Source: Streptococcaceae bacterium AF54-32pH5A (GTDB lineage: Bacteria; Bacillota; Bacilli; Lactobacillales; Streptococcaceae). Taken from it: 64,000 nucleotides of DNA. Within the stretch, counting starts at the first letter, position 1; each line of letters begins with the position of its first letter. Location of the stretch: positions 31,625 to 95,624 of the forward strand of contig JAQDAD010000005.1 of assembly GCA_027682205.1 (NCBI GenBank), read 5' to 3'. Shown one piece after another: positions 25,743-35,145 of this stretch. A model generated the notes under the pieces. The model saw nothing but the letters and a program-made list of their open reading frames with translations, made no database searches and was not told the DNA's origin. The position numbers and the translations under genes are program-made.

Positions 25743-27128
25743 CTACCTCACCTCCCCTAGAGCATCATTGTTCAGAGATGGGAGAGGTTTGCTGATGGTC
25801 ACTTCTTGAAGATGACTGAGCCCCTCACTAGTCATCTCAATCCAATAATCGACCACAGAGACCAAGGGATCTAAACGATGGCTAATGATCAAAAAACTTC
25901 TTCCTAGATTTCTGTCCTCCAACATCCACTGACAAAAATAATGGCAAGCTCTATCATCCAAACCAGCAAATGGCTCATCTAGCAAGATCACAGAAGCCTT
26001 GCTGGTCAAGATGGTCAATAGCTGAAGAATCTTTTGCTGGCCACCACTTAATTGATAGGGACTCTTATCAAGTGCCTGCTCCAGATTAAAATATCGTAAA
26101 GCTTGGAGAATCCGCTGATTTCTTTCAGTGTCTGAGCTATCTAATTGCAGTTCCTCTCGCAGACTGACTCGGATAAACTGCTTCTCAGCTTCCTGAACAA
26201 CACCCGTTAGGTCACGGTACAAACTCTTTTTCTTTTTCAGGACTTTCCCCTTCCAAGTAATGAGCCCCTTATACTTTTGAAATTGAAGAATAGAGCGAAA
26301 GAGGGTTGATTTCCCGACACCATTGTCACCCAAGATACAGGAAATTCCTTGGTAGATAGTAAAATCAGCAATCGAAAAGAGGGGGCGTTTACCCAGCTCA
26401 CAAGTCACACGATCCATATGGAATAGTTCTGGACTAGAAGCAACTTCCTTTGAAGAAACCTGTGTCAGCTCAGAGATAGGGATTTGAAACACTTCCCTTA
26501 GCTGTCCGTCTCTTAGCTCAACCATATGGTCGATATAGGCTTCATAGTCCGTTAAATCATGGTCGCACAGGATGACTGTCTTCCCATCAAGGGCCAACTC
26601 TTTTAGAATCTCCAATATCTCTATCCTGCTCTTGCGGTCAATGGAAGCGAAGGGCTCATCCAAGAGATAGACCCTAGGATTCATAGCGAAGAGGACAGCC
26701 AGCGCTGCCTTTTGCTTTTCCCCACCTGACAAGTGATGGATGGGACGGTGCAAGATTGCCTCGCAACGACATTGCTGGACCACCTCAGCTATTTTAGAAT
26801 CAATCTCTTGAAGGGGATGGCCGATATTCTCCAAGGTAAAAATCAGCTCCTCAAACAAGTTCTCCATGGTAAATTGATGATTGGGATTTTGAAAGAGAAT
26901 GCCAACCGTCTGGACACGTTCGACAATAGAAAGCTGACTGACCTCACTACCATCTATCAAGACTTGGCCACTATAGGGAAGAGAACTAACTTGGGCAATG
27001 ACTTGAAAGAGGCTGGATTTTCCTGAACCACTGCTCCCAACTAACAAGGTAAAGGCTTGCGCATGAAAAGTAAAATCAATCGGCTCTGAGAAGATTGGGG
27101 ACTGAATCTCCCGTAATTCCAGGCCCAT
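25743..27128 (-). CDS. ECF ATPase with two fused ATP-binding domains (YkoD-like)
   Basis: 461 residues made of two complete ABC ATPase domains in one chain. First: Walker A GSSGSGKSS (about 32-40), signature LSGGEKQKAALA, Walker B VYLLDEPFAS. Second: Walker A GDNGVGKST, signature LSGGQQKILQLL, Walker B VILLDEPFAGLD. This replaces the usual EcfA/EcfA' pair and matches the YkoD component of HMP transporters. GGAGG lies ten bases before the ATG. Confidence 0.93.
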   Translation of the reverse strand: MGLELREIQSPIFSEPIDFTFHAQAFTLLVGSSGSGKSSLFQVIAQVSSLPYSGQVLIDGSEVSQLSIVERVQTVGILFQNPNHQFTMENLFEELIFTLENIGHPLQEIDSKIAEVVQQCRCEAILHRPIHHLSGGEKQKAALAVLFAMNPRVYLLDEPFASIDRKSRIEILEILKELALDGKTVILCDHDLTDYEAYIDHMVELRDGQLREVFQIPISELTQVSSKEVASSPELFHMDRVTCELGKRPLFSIADFTIYQGISCILGDNGVGKSTLFRSILQFQKYKGLITWKGKVLKKKKSLYRDLTGVVQEAEKQFIRVSLREELQLDSSDTERNQRILQALRYFNLEQALDKSPYQLSGGQQKILQLLTILTSKASVILLDEPFAGLDDRACHYFCQWMLEDRNLGRSFLIISHRLDPLVSVVDYWIEMTSEGLSHLQEVTISKPLPSLNNDALGEVR

Positions 27129-27689
27129 CTATGCCTTTCCTCCAACCGCAAACTGATGATAGAGTTTGACAATGGCACGAACCAAGATGGTACAGAAGAA
27201 ATAAACAGAAATAAAACGCACCACCAGCAAGGAAAGGACAAAAGGAAGGGAAAAGGCATAGTAACCTAATTTAATGTATTCATAGACAAAGCTAAAAAGG
27301 GTAATCCCAATACTATTAGCAGTTAGAGAGAGCCAACTTTCATAACGATTCTTGGTTACAAGAAAGCCAAATTCACTTCCCAAACCTTGAACCAAACCAG
27401 ACAAAAGGGCACCTAGACCGAATTGGCTACCATAAAGGACTTCAGCAAGCGCAGCAAGCACTTCTCCAATCGTTGCACTTCCGACTCTTGGAACAAAGAT
27501 AGCAGCAATGGGCGCAGCCATACACCAGAGACCAAAGAGGATTTCATTGGCAAAGGCCTGCAAGCCAAGAGGGGCCAAGATCAGGGTGAGGATATCAAAC
27601 AGATAGCCTGAACCAACAAAAACGCCACCAAAAAAGATAGACAAGAAAGCAAGCAAGATAACATCTTTTAACTGCCATTTTTTCAACAT
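27129..27689 (-). CDS. ykoE: YkoE, ECF S-component for hydroxymethylpyrimidine
   Basis: A 186-residue membrane protein with about five transmembrane segments that binds the substrate, HMP by family. The start at 27689 (MLKKWQLKD) has GGAG six bases upstream; the longer frame from 27722 has none and would run closer to the attenuator. It is first of a seven-gene operon (ykoE, ecfA, ecfT, tenA, thiW, thiM, thiE) regulated by a TPP riboswitch that lies about 170 bases upstream. Confidence 0.9.
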   Translation of the reverse strand: MLKKWQLKDVILLAFLSIFFGGVFVGSGYLFDILTLILAPLGLQAFANEILFGLWCMAAPIAAIFVPRVGSATIGEVLAALAEVLYGSQFGLGALLSGLVQGLGSEFGFLVTKNRYESWLSLTANSIGITLFSFVYEYIKLGYYAFSLPFVLSLLVVRFISVYFFCTILVRAIVKLYHQFAVGGKA

Positions 27690-27773
27690 AAAAAACTCCT
27701 TTTTTAAAGAAAAGTGGGCCATTCAAGGTGAGCTACCAAAGGGCTTGACGGCAAGCCTATCCTCTTTTGATAA

Positions 27774-27811
27774 ACAAAAAAACTCCAATTACAAACGAGA
27801 ATTAGAGTTTA
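27774..27811 (-). terminator. Attenuator terminator of the ykoE operon
   Basis: Minus-strand stem AAACTCTAATT/AATTGGAGTTT followed by seven T residues, about 48 bases downstream of the TPP riboswitch. It is the expected expression platform. Confidence 0.85.
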
Positions 27812-27858
27812 CCTTACAAGATTAGACAGTTCTTTTCGACATACGAAAAAAACCTTTT

Positions 27859-27932
27859 CACATTTCCCTTCGCCAGTATTAACTGTATCAGGTTCAATGG
27901 GTATCATCTCAGCCTAAAGCACCCCAAATGTC
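27859..27932 (-). promoter_or_regulatory. TPP riboswitch (THI element) controlling the salvage operon
   Basis: Reverse complement holds GGGGTGC, GGCTGAGATGATACCC, TGAACCTGAT and GGCGAAGGGAAATG in the correct order, closed by an ACATTT/AAATGT stem. TPP binding should favour the terminator at 27774-27811. Confidence 0.95.
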
Positions 27933-27954
27933 TTTATTATTTAATTACTGGACC

Positions 27955-27983
27955 AGTATAGCAAAAAATGAAAGCCCTAGCAA
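27955..27983 (-). promoter_or_regulatory. Promoter of the thiamine-salvage operon
   Basis: Minus-strand TTGCTA, 17 bases, TATACT preceded by TGC (extended -10). Transcription begins about 15-20 bases before the riboswitch. Confidence 0.75.
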
Positions 27984-28044
27984 GATATTTGACTGGAAAA
28001 TATATTTATATAGTTTCTGATAACGATTTAATCTTTCTATACAC

Positions 28045-28072
28045 GAATAAAAACCTCCACATAATGTGGAGG
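28045..28072 (-). terminator. Terminator of lctO
   Basis: Perfect CCTCCACA/TGTGGAGG stem with a three-base loop, followed by TTTTTATT on the minus strand, ten bases after the lctO stop. Confidence 0.88.
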
Positions 28073-28084
28073 CAATCTGTTTTA

Positions 28085-29221
28085 TCAATACAATTTTAAG
28101 TCACGTGGGTCAACTGGAAAGGTTGGATTGTAAGGATTGTGACGAAGTTTGAAGTGTTTGACATCTTCAATAGTCTGAGTTCCAGACAATTGCATGACTG
28201 TCTTCAATTCTGCATTCAAGTGTTCAAAGACTTGACGCACACCAACGCTACCACCAAGTGCCAAGCCATAAATTACAGGGCGTCCAATAGCTACCAAGTC
28301 TGCCCCTGAAGCCAAGGCTTTAAAGACGTGTTGACCACGACGAACACCTGAGTCAAAGACAATTGGTACACGTTTATCAACTGCTTCAGCGACTTCTTGA
28401 AGCGAGTCAAAGGCAGCTGGTCCACCGTCGATTTGGCGACCACCGTGGTTGGTTACCCAGATACCAGAAGCACCTGCGGCAAGAGAGCGCTCAACGTCCT
28501 CACGGCATTGTGGCCCCTTGACATAAACAGGAAGACCTGAGTATGTAGCGATAAATTCTACATCACGTGGAGACAAGCGTTGTTTAGCTGATTTGTATAC
28601 AAAGTCCATTGATTTACCAGCACCTTCTGGCAGGTATTCCTCAACAATCGGCATGCCAACTGGGAAGACAAAACCATTGCGTTTGTCCACCTCACGGTTG
28701 CCCCCTACAGTTGCATCTGCCGTCAAAACAATCGCTTTATAACCTTCAGCCTTCACTCGGTCCATGATATGGCGGTTGATCCCGTCATCTTTACTAAAGT
28801 AAAATTGGAACCAATGAGGTGTCCCTTGAAGGGCTTCCGAAATTTCTGGAAGGTCTACAGTAGAGTAAGAGCTAGTTGTGTAAAGAGAACCAAACTCATG
28901 CACACCACGCGCAGTAGCTACTTCCCCCTGTTCATTTGCTAATTTATGAGCCGCAACAGGCGCCATAATAATTGGTGAAGACAATTTTTCACCTGCAAAT
29001 TCAATCTCTGTACTTGGATTTTCAACATCACAAAGAGTATGCGGAACGATGAGCTTGTGGTTAAAGGCGCGGATATTTTCCCGTAAAGTGAAAGTATCTT
29101 CCGCTCCACTGGCGATATAGCCAAATGCTGCTTTAGGAATAACTTGTTGCGCCATTGGCTCCAAATCATAGGTATTGATGAAATCTACAGGTCCTTCTGC
29201 ATTGCTTGTTTTGTATGACAT
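28085..29221 (-). CDS. lctO: L-lactate oxidase
   Basis: FMN enzyme that oxidises L-lactate with oxygen to pyruvate and hydrogen peroxide. 378-residue TIM barrel of the alpha-hydroxy-acid oxidase family; the catalytic His/Arg region VTNHGGRQIDGGPAAFD lies near residue 262-278, and the FMN phosphate site FDSGVRRGQHVFKALASGADLVAIGRP follows. GGAGG lies nine bases before the ATG. A cre-like palindrome precedes it. Together with SpxB it converts lactate to acetyl phosphate with two peroxide molecules. Confidence 0.96.
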   Translation of the reverse strand: MSYKTSNAEGPVDFINTYDLEPMAQQVIPKAAFGYIASGAEDTFTLRENIRAFNHKLIVPHTLCDVENPSTEIEFAGEKLSSPIIMAPVAAHKLANEQGEVATARGVHEFGSLYTTSSYSTVDLPEISEALQGTPHWFQFYFSKDDGINRHIMDRVKAEGYKAIVLTADATVGGNREVDKRNGFVFPVGMPIVEEYLPEGAGKSMDFVYKSAKQRLSPRDVEFIATYSGLPVYVKGPQCREDVERSLAAGASGIWVTNHGGRQIDGGPAAFDSLQEVAEAVDKRVPIVFDSGVRRGQHVFKALASGADLVAIGRPVIYGLALGGSVGVRQVFEHLNAELKTVMQLSGTQTIEDVKHFKLRHNPYNPTFPVDPRDLKLY

Positions 29222-29239
29222 AAAGTGTCCTCCTTATTA

Positions 29240-29253
29240 AGTAAGCGTTTACT
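29240..29253. promoter_or_regulatory. cre-like site upstream of lctO
   Basis: AGTAAGCGTTTACT is a perfect 14-bp palindrome that matches the cre core apart from A in place of the first T, 18 bases before the start codon. This position fits a roadblock or repression by CcpA. Confidence 0.6.
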
Positions 29254-29389
29254 TTTTTCTTACATAAATATCTTAATCCTTTTTCAGATTCCTTTCAAAA
29301 ATTTTGTCTGGAAATTTCAACTCATAGCCATGATAAATTTTTTCTATCATTGTGATAAAAAATTCATATTATCCAAACATGCCCTTTAG

Positions 29390-29398
29390 TGCTACAAT
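29390..29398 (+). promoter_or_regulatory. Extended -10 promoter of the amino-acid ABC operon
   Basis: TGC TACAAT about 32 bases before the first start codon; the -35 is weak. Confidence 0.55.
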
Positions 29399-29430
29399 AA
29401 CTATATTATTCCTAGATGGGAGGTTCTATT

Positions 29431-30111
29431 TTGGATTGGTCCATTGTTGAACAATATTTACCACTCTATCAAAAGGCATTCTTTCTGACCTTGCATATTG
29501 CAGTTTGGGGAATTTTGGGTTCTTTTCTTGTTGGTCTAATCGTTAGTATCATCCGGCATTATCGCGTTCCTATCTTTTCACAGTTAGCAACAGCCTATAT
29601 AGAATTGTCACGAAATACGCCCCTTTTGATTCAGCTCTTCTTCCTCTATTTCGGGCTTCCCCGAATAGGGATTGTCCTGTCTTCGGAAGTCTGTGCCACT
29701 ATGGGACTGGTCTTTTTAGGGGGTTCCTATATGGCAGAATCTTTCCGAAGTGGGCTGGAAGCTGTCAGTCAAACCCAGCATGAAATTGGTCTAGCCATCG
29801 GTTTGACACCTGTACAGGTCTTTCGCTATGTGGTTCTACCACAAGCAACAGCGGTTGCTCTACCGTCTTTTAGTGCCAATGTCATTTTCCTCATCAAGGA
29901 AACCTCTGTTTTCTCAGCAGTGGCTTTGGCTGACCTCATGTACGTCGCCAAAGACTTGATTGGACTATATTATGAGACAGATATTGCGCTAGCTATGCTG
30001 GTAGTTGCTTATCTGATTATGCTATTGCCCATCTCACTGGTCTTTAGCTGGATAGAAAGGAGGCTCCGCCATGCAGGATTCGGGAATGCAAGTACTCTTT
30101 CAGGGAAATAA
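29431..30111 (+). CDS. Polar amino-acid ABC transporter permease 1
   Basis: Membrane subunit of a His/Glu/Gln-type importer with about five transmembrane segments and the EAA loop SGLEAVSQTQHEIGLAIGLT facing the ATPase. The start is taken as TTG at 29431 since GGGAGG lies seven bases upstream; the ATG at 29416 is part of that ribosome site. 226 residues. It is first of four genes (two permeases, ATPase, binding protein), and its end overlaps the second permease by 41 bases. Confidence 0.9.
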   Translation: MDWSIVEQYLPLYQKAFFLTLHIAVWGILGSFLVGLIVSIIRHYRVPIFSQLATAYIELSRNTPLLIQLFFLYFGLPRIGIVLSSEVCATMGLVFLGGSYMAESFRSGLEAVSQTQHEIGLAIGLTPVQVFRYVVLPQATAVALPSFSANVIFLIKETSVFSAVALADLMYVAKDLIGLYYETDIALAMLVVAYLIMLLPISLVFSWIERRLRHAGFGNASTLSGK

Positions 30112-30748
30112 TCTCCTGCGGATCTTACAAGGGCTGGGTGTCACGATTGGAATTTCCATTCTCTCCGTCCTTCTATCTATGATTTTCGGAACAATCATGG
30201 GAATCATCATGACCTCCCATTCTAGAGTTATTCGTTTTTTAACACGTTTTTATCTGGAATTTATCCGTATCATGCCCCAACTGGTACTACTTTTTATCGT
30301 ATACTTTGGATTGGCTCGAAACTTTAATATCAATATCTCAGGTGAGACTTCGGCTATTATCGTTTTTACCCTCTGGGGTACAGCTGAAATGGGAGACTTG
30401 GTACGTGGAGCCATCACTTCCCTCCCTAAACATCAGTTTGAAAGCGGACAGGCGCTAGGCTTGACAAACTTCCAACTTTACTATCACATCATCATCCCAC
30501 AGGTCTTGAGAAGACTACTACCACAAGCCATCAATCTTGTCACTCGGATGATCAAAACGACTTCCTTGGTTGTCTTGATTGGGGTTGTTGAAGTTACCAA
30601 GGTTGGGCAACAAATCATTGATAGCAATCGCCTGACCATCCCAACTGCTTCCTTTTGGATTTATGGAACTATTCTGATCTTGTATTTTGCGGTCTGCTTT
30701 CCTATTTCCAAACTATCTAGTCACTTAGAAAAACATTGGAGGAATTAA
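30071..30748 (+). CDS. Polar amino-acid ABC transporter permease 2
   Basis: 225 residues, HisM-like, with five predicted transmembrane segments and the EAA-like loop near RGAITSLPKHQFESGQALGLT. AAAGGAGG lies seven bases before the ATG, inside the end of the first permease gene. The pair presumably forms a heterodimeric channel. Confidence 0.93.
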   Translation: MQDSGMQVLFQGNNLLRILQGLGVTIGISILSVLLSMIFGTIMGIIMTSHSRVIRFLTRFYLEFIRIMPQLVLLFIVYFGLARNFNINISGETSAIIVFTLWGTAEMGDLVRGAITSLPKHQFESGQALGLTNFQLYYHIIIPQVLRRLLPQAINLVTRMIKTTSLVVLIGVVEVTKVGQQIIDSNRLTIPTASFWIYGTILILYFAVCFPISKLSSHLEKHWRN

Positions 30749-31507
30749 ATGTCTGAAACTATTTTAGAAATAAAGGAACTAAAAAAATCCTTTGGAGACA
30801 ATCCTATCCTCCAAGGACTCTCTCTAGATATCAAAAAGGGGGAAGTTGTTGTCATCCTAGGACCCTCTGGATGCGGGAAAAGTACCCTTCTCCGTTGCCT
30901 CAATGGCCTAGAAACAATACAGGGGGGAGATATTCTTCTGGACGGACAATCTATTATTGGCAATCAGAAAAACTTTCACCTAGTTCGCCAAAAAATCGGT
31001 ATGGTCTTTCAAAGTTATGAACTCTTTCCTCACCTAGATGTCCTTCAAAACCTCATCCTAGGACCTATCAAGGCTCAGGGGAGAGACAAAAAAGAAGTCA
31101 CTGAAGAAGCTCTGAAATTACTGGAGCGAGTCGGCCTTTTAGATAAAAAACATAGCTTTGCTCGCCAATTATCTGGTGGACAGAAACAACGAGTTGCAAT
31201 TGTCCGTGCCCTTCTCATGCATCCAGAAATTATCCTCTTTGACGAGGTGACTGCTTCACTGGATCCAGAAATGGTGCGTGAAGTCCTCGAACTGATTAAT
31301 GACTTGGCACAAGAAGGGCGCACCATGATTCTGGTAACCCACGAAATGCAGTTTGCCCAAGCCATTGCGGATCGGATAATCTTTCTCGACCAAGGGAAAA
31401 TCGCTGAAGAAGGAACGGCTCAAGACTTCTTTACCAACCCACAAACCAAACGAGCACAGGAATTTTTAAACGTCTTTGACTTTAGCCAGTTTGGCTCATA
31501 TCTATAA
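30749..31507 (+). CDS. Polar amino-acid ABC transporter ATPase (GlnQ type)
   Basis: 252 residues with Walker A GPSGCGKST (about 37-45), signature LSGGQKQRVAIVRAL, Walker B IILFDEVTASLDPE and the His switch TLVTHEM region. The family Asp-Glu-Pro is here Asp-Glu-Val, which is a minor variation in this subfamily. The start codon directly follows the permease stop, with GGAGG six bases upstream. Confidence 0.94.
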   Translation: MSETILEIKELKKSFGDNPILQGLSLDIKKGEVVVILGPSGCGKSTLLRCLNGLETIQGGDILLDGQSIIGNQKNFHLVRQKIGMVFQSYELFPHLDVLQNLILGPIKAQGRDKKEVTEEALKLLERVGLLDKKHSFARQLSGGQKQRVAIVRALLMHPEIILFDEVTASLDPEMVREVLELINDLAQEGRTMILVTHEMQFAQAIADRIIFLDQGKIAEEGTAQDFFTNPQTKRAQEFLNVFDFSQFGSYL

Positions 31508-31525
31508 TAAATAAAGGAGATTATT

Positions 31526-32392
31526 ATGAAAATACTCAAACCAATCCTAACTGTTTTTGCACTTGCCTTTGCCCTTATCTTTGTCACAGCTTGTAGCTCA
31601 GGTGGAAGCTCTGATGCTTCATCAGGAAAAGCAACCGCCAAGGCCCGCACTATCGACGAAATCAAAAAAAGTGGTGAGCTTCGAATCGCCGTATTTGGAG
31701 ACAAAAAACCGTTTGGTTACGTTGATAACGACGGTTCTTACCAAGGTTACGATATCGAATTGGGGAACCAATTAGCTCAAGACTTGGGCGTGAAGGTCAA
31801 ATACGTCTCAGTTGATGCTGCCAACCGTGCTGAATACTTGATTTCAAACAAGGTGGATATCACACTTGCTAACTTTACAGTGACTGACGAACGTAAGAAA
31901 CAAGTAGACTTTGCCCTTCCTTACATGAAAGTATCACTTGGTGTCGTATCACCTAAGGATAAGCTGATTAAGGATGTTAAAGAATTAGAAGGCAAAACCT
32001 TGATTGTCACAAAAGGAACGACTGCTGAAACTTATTTTGAGAAAAATCATCCAGAAATAAAACTCCAAAAATACGACCAATATAGTGATGCCTACCAGGC
32101 TCTTCTTGACGGACGTGGAGATGCCTTCTCAACTGACAATACTGAGGTTTTAGCTTGGGCCCTCGAAAATAAAGGATTTGAAGTAGGAATTACTTCCCTC
32201 GGTGACCCAGATACTATTGCGGCAGCAGTTCAAAAGGGTAATCAAGAACTTCTTAACTACATCAACCAAGAAATTGAAAAACTTGGTAAAGAAAACTTCT
32301 TCCACAAAGCCTATGAAAAGACACTTCACCCAACCTATGGTAACGCTGCTAAAGCAGATGATCTAGTTGTTGAAGGTGGAAAAGTTGACTAA
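31526..32392 (+). CDS. Amino-acid ABC transporter substrate-binding lipoprotein
   Basis: 288 residues. The signal peptide ends with the lipobox VTAC at about residues 20-23, then a Ser-rich linker and a type-II periplasmic-binding (SBP_bac_3) domain: ELRIAVFGDKKPFGYVDNDG, YQGYDIELGNQLAQDLG, and NKVDITLANFTVTDERKKQVDFA. Arg in TDERKK normally binds the substrate carboxylate. AAAGGAG lies six bases before the ATG. Likely ligand is a polar amino acid such as glutamine, glutamate or cystine; not decidable here. Confidence 0.93.
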   Translation: MKILKPILTVFALAFALIFVTACSSGGSSDASSGKATAKARTIDEIKKSGELRIAVFGDKKPFGYVDNDGSYQGYDIELGNQLAQDLGVKVKYVSVDAANRAEYLISNKVDITLANFTVTDERKKQVDFALPYMKVSLGVVSPKDKLIKDVKELEGKTLIVTKGTTAETYFEKNHPEIKLQKYDQYSDAYQALLDGRGDAFSTDNTEVLAWALENKGFEVGITSLGDPDTIAAAVQKGNQELLNYINQEIEKLGKENFFHKAYEKTLHPTYGNAAKADDLVVEGGKVD

Positions 32393-32412
32393 TACTTTCC
32401 GAAAATAAAAAG

Positions 32413-32445
32413 AAATCAGGTAATCATAAGGACTACCTGATTTTC
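32413..32445 (+). terminator. Terminator of the amino-acid ABC operon
   Basis: Perfect stem AAATCAGGTA/TACCTGATTT followed by TCTATGTTTT, between convergent genes. Confidence 0.8.
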
Positions 32446-32451
32446 TATGTT

Positions 32452-33084
32452 TTAAGCGTTTTGCCAATTTTCTTGGTTTTCTTTAAATCGTTTTAAGAGA
32501 GCCAATCCCTCTGGTGTGATGTAACCTTCTTCTTGGGCTAGGTGAATGAGCTCGCTGTAGTTTGAGAGAGTCACCAGTTTCACACCTGCGTTTGCAAAGT
32601 TCTCATCTGCTTTTACTAGTTGATAGCTAAAAATGGCTACTACACCGAGAACATCTGCTCCTTCACGCTTGGCAGCTGCTACCGCTTCGAGAACTGAACC
32701 ACCAGTTGAGATCAGGTCTTCTACAATTACCATCTTTTGGCCTTGGGCTACACGGCCTTCGATTTGGTTTCCAGCTCCGTGGTCTTTTGGTTTGCTACGG
32801 ATATAGGCAAAGGGTAGGTTCATCTTGTCCGCGATGATAGCCCCATGTGGAATCCCTGCTGTCGCTGTACCAGCGATGACTTCTACCTCTGGAAAGGCTG
32901 CTTTGATAGCATTCACAAAACCATTTTCAATCAAAGTTCTAGTCTCTGGGTAAGCTAGGGTCACACGGTTATCCGTATATATAGGTGACTTGATACCAGA
33001 TGCCCAGGTGAAAGGCTCTTCTGGTTTGAGGTAAACAGCTTGAATTTTTAAGAGGTGGCTAGCAATGTCTCTAGCAAGTGTCAT
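32452..33084 (-). CDS. pyrE: Orotate phosphoribosyltransferase
   Basis: Converts orotate and PRPP to OMP in UMP synthesis. 210 residues; the PRPP-binding motif [16 protein letters not shown] is near residues 118-133 and the catalytic loop around [15 protein letters not shown] is present. GGAG lies six bases before the ATG. It follows pyrF by 42 bases in the operon controlled by a PyrR attenuator. Confidence 0.96.
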   Translation of the reverse strand: MTLARDIASHLLKIQAVYLKPEEPFTWASGIKSPIYTDNRVTLAYPETRTLIENGFVNAIKAAFPEVEVIAGTATAGIPHGAIIADKMNLPFAYIRSKPKDHGAGNQIEGRVAQGQKMVIVEDLISTGGSVLEAVAAAKREGADVLGVVAIFSYQLVKADENFANAGVKLVTLSNYSELIHLAQEEGYITPEGLALLKRFKENQENWQNA

Positions 33085-33126
33085 GGTATACTCCTTCTTA
33101 TCCTTAAATCTATAATCAAATACGCT

Positions 33127-33828
33127 TTAGACCCAGTCGCGTGTCCATTCTTCCTTGATAGCATGGTAGGCTGCTACAGGGTCTGCTGCCTGCGTTATTG
33201 GACGGCCTACTACAATGTAGTCACTACCGATTTGATAGGCTTGACCAGGGGTCACTACGCGTTTTTGATCCGCTGCTTCAGCACCTGCTGGTCGAATACC
33301 TGGTGTCAAGCAAATAAAATCTTCGTTTGTAGCTTCCTTGATGAGTTGGGCTTCTTGGGCTGAGCAAACCACTCCATCCAATCCAGCTTCAGCTGTTTTC
33401 TTAGCATAGTGGATGACCGACTCTTGCAGGCTAGTTTGGATATTTTGACAGTCTTGCATCTGTTCCTCAGATGTTGAGGTCAATTGGGTCACCGCGATAA
33501 GAATCCCTTGATCACCAAGGCCTTCACGCGCAGCCTGCATCATTTCAAGCCCACCTGCAGCCTGAACATTGGTCATATCGACACCCAGACTTGACAAGAT
33601 TTTCATGGTTGACTTGACCGTATTTGGAATATCATGCAACTTGAGATCCAAAAAAACACTATGTCCCAATGATTTCAAATAACGAACAACCTCTGGACCT
33701 ACTGCATAATAGATTTCCATTCCTACCTTGACATAGAGTTTTTCCTCTGCTGGAAAAAGGGCTAAAAATTCTTTGGCTTCCTCGAAACTTGGAAAATCCA
33801 GAGCAATGACCGGGCGACTCTCACGCAT
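33127..33828 (-). CDS. pyrF: Orotidine-5'-phosphate decarboxylase
   Basis: Last step of UMP synthesis. 233-residue TIM barrel with the catalytic Asp-x-Lys-x-x-Asp array in [13 protein letters not shown] (about 58-70) and the phosphate loop [22 protein letters not shown] lies six bases before the ATG. First gene of pyrFE, directly downstream of the attenuator. Confidence 0.97.
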   Translation of the reverse strand: MRESRPVIALDFPSFEEAKEFLALFPAEEKLYVKVGMEIYYAVGPEVVRYLKSLGHSVFLDLKLHDIPNTVKSTMKILSSLGVDMTNVQAAGGLEMMQAAREGLGDQGILIAVTQLTSTSEEQMQDCQNIQTSLQESVIHYAKKTAEAGLDGVVCSAQEAQLIKEATNEDFICLTPGIRPAGAEAADQKRVVTPGQAYQIGSDYIVVGRPITQAADPVAAYHAIKEEWTRDWV

Positions 33829-33864
33829 TCTTTTCTCCTATTCTTTGCTAACAGTCCATTGCTC

Positions 33865-33894
33865 AAAAAAGGAACCTGCTAGCAGCTAGGTTCC
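33865..33894 (-). terminator. pyrFE attenuator terminator
   Basis: Minus-strand GGAACCT/AGGTTCC stem with a ten-base loop that itself can pair (AGCTGCTAGC), followed by TTTTTT. It lies about 37 bases before pyrF. Confidence 0.9.
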
Positions 33895-33935
33895 ACGAAA
33901 AACGGGTAGTCTCCACCCTTTCACTGTCTAACCTT

Positions 33936-33956
33936 AGCTGCCTCTCTGGACTGCTT
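33936..33956 (-). promoter_or_regulatory. PyrR-binding element in the pyr leader
   Basis: Minus-strand AGTCCAGAGAGGC matches the PyrR anti-antiterminator consensus. With UMP, PyrR binding here should free the downstream terminator and stop pyrFE transcription. Confidence 0.88.
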
Positions 33957-33971
33957 TAAAAGTTTTCTACT

Positions 33972-34000
33972 ATTCTATTATTTATAACGACACTTGTCAA
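33972..34000 (-). promoter_or_regulatory. Promoter of pyrFE
   Basis: Minus-strand TTGACA, 17 bases, TAGAAT, starting transcription just before the PyrR element. Confidence 0.8.
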
Positions 34001-34017
34001 GTAAAAACTGAAGATTC

Positions 34018-35136
34018 TTATTCTTGTTTCTTTTCTTCAGCTTTTTTTTCTTCCTGTTTTTTCTTCTCCGCTTCCTTAGCCTCTTTTTTAGCTTTCTCCT
34101 CAGCTTCTTCCAAAAGTTTATCCGCTAGGCTGGTACTATAGATTCCAGCTTCCATATCAATATAGCTCGGTTCTGCTAACTGTGGCTTGATTTTGCTGTA
34201 ATAAGGCAATTTTTTACTCAACTCTGACAAGGGAACCAATATTTCATCTGTATCCAGCATGGTGATTTTTAAAAGATCTGCAGTTGCCTTACTTGGCGCT
34301 AGTTCGATCTTCTGGATTTGACTCTTTATGTCCTCACTGATGCTAGAAAGACCCGCAATCAGGTCCTTAACCTGCTGCTCATCGTTAAAGGTAACTGTTA
34401 TGTAGGTCTCAGGTAGGTTCAAAAGGTTGACAGGGCTTGGATCAATTGTTCCACTAGACAAGATTGGATAGTGGTCTTCACCTGTCACATAGTAGCCAAC
34501 AATCTCAAACTCTTTGACTTCAATCGTAAAGTTTGTTGGAAATTTGTAGTCAATCTTTGCTGAATCTATCCAATGGTTAGACTTGATTCGCTCAGCGTAT
34601 TTTTCCTTATCCAACAATAGAGCCAAGGTATAGTCGCTATCTTGAATTCCAGAAGCCTGTTTGATGTCATCCGCCTGGGTGTTACTATTTCCCTTAACCT
34701 CGATATGCTTGAGAGTCGAAAGAGGGGTCAAGAGGTAGATAGAAAGGAGGAGAACCAGAACACTCGGCACCAAGATACTAACTGCCCTCCAAATATGAAC
34801 GGGAGCAATTCTCGGCTTGGCAGGTTTTTCTGGCTTTTCTTTTTTCTTCTTTTCTTTTTCTTCGTTGACTTTATGATCATCCTTTTGAGCTTTCTCATCT
34901 TTCTCGGAGGGTTCTTGGCTTGGACTGGTATCTTCCTCGTCCGACTGACTCGAAGATTTCTTGGCCTCCTCCAATAGTTTCGAGTTGGCCTCCTTCCGAG
35001 CTTGTTTTTCCTTTTCCTTCTCCGCAGCTAAGGCAGCTTCTTCCTCAGCCTTCTTTTTCAGATATTCTTGGTTCCGTTTCTGCCATTCAGACAATTCTTG
35101 TTTCTGGTTTGATTCTTTTTTCTTATCCTTTGACAT
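34018..35136 (-). CDS. divIB: Cell-division protein DivIB/FtsQ
   Basis: Bitopic division protein of 372 residues. Residues 1-130 are a highly charged Lys/Glu-rich, coiled-coil-prone cytoplasmic domain, 137-157 the single transmembrane helix, then the POTRA domain starting LSTLKHIEVKGNSNT, and the beta domain. A charged Lys/Glu tail ends the protein. The combination and order murD-murG-divIB is the streptococcal dcw arrangement. AAGGA lies six bases before the ATG. Works with DivIC and FtsL at the septum. Confidence 0.95.
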   Translation of the reverse strand: MSKDKKKESNQKQELSEWQKRNQEYLKKKAEEEAALAAEKEKEKQARKEANSKLLEEAKKSSSQSDEEDTSPSQEPSEKDEKAQKDDHKVNEEKEKKKKEKPEKPAKPRIAPVHIWRAVSILVPSVLVLLLSIYLLTPLSTLKHIEVKGNSNTQADDIKQASGIQDSDYTLALLLDKEKYAERIKSNHWIDSAKIDYKFPTNFTIEVKEFEIVGYYVTGEDHYPILSSGTIDPSPVNLLNLPETYITVTFNDEQQVKDLIAGLSSISEDIKSQIQKIELAPSKATADLLKITMLDTDEILVPLSELSKKLPYYSKIKPQLAEPSYIDMEAGIYSTSLADKLLEEAEEKAKKEAKEAEKKKQEEKKAEEKKQE

Positions 35137-35145
35137 TGGTTTTCC

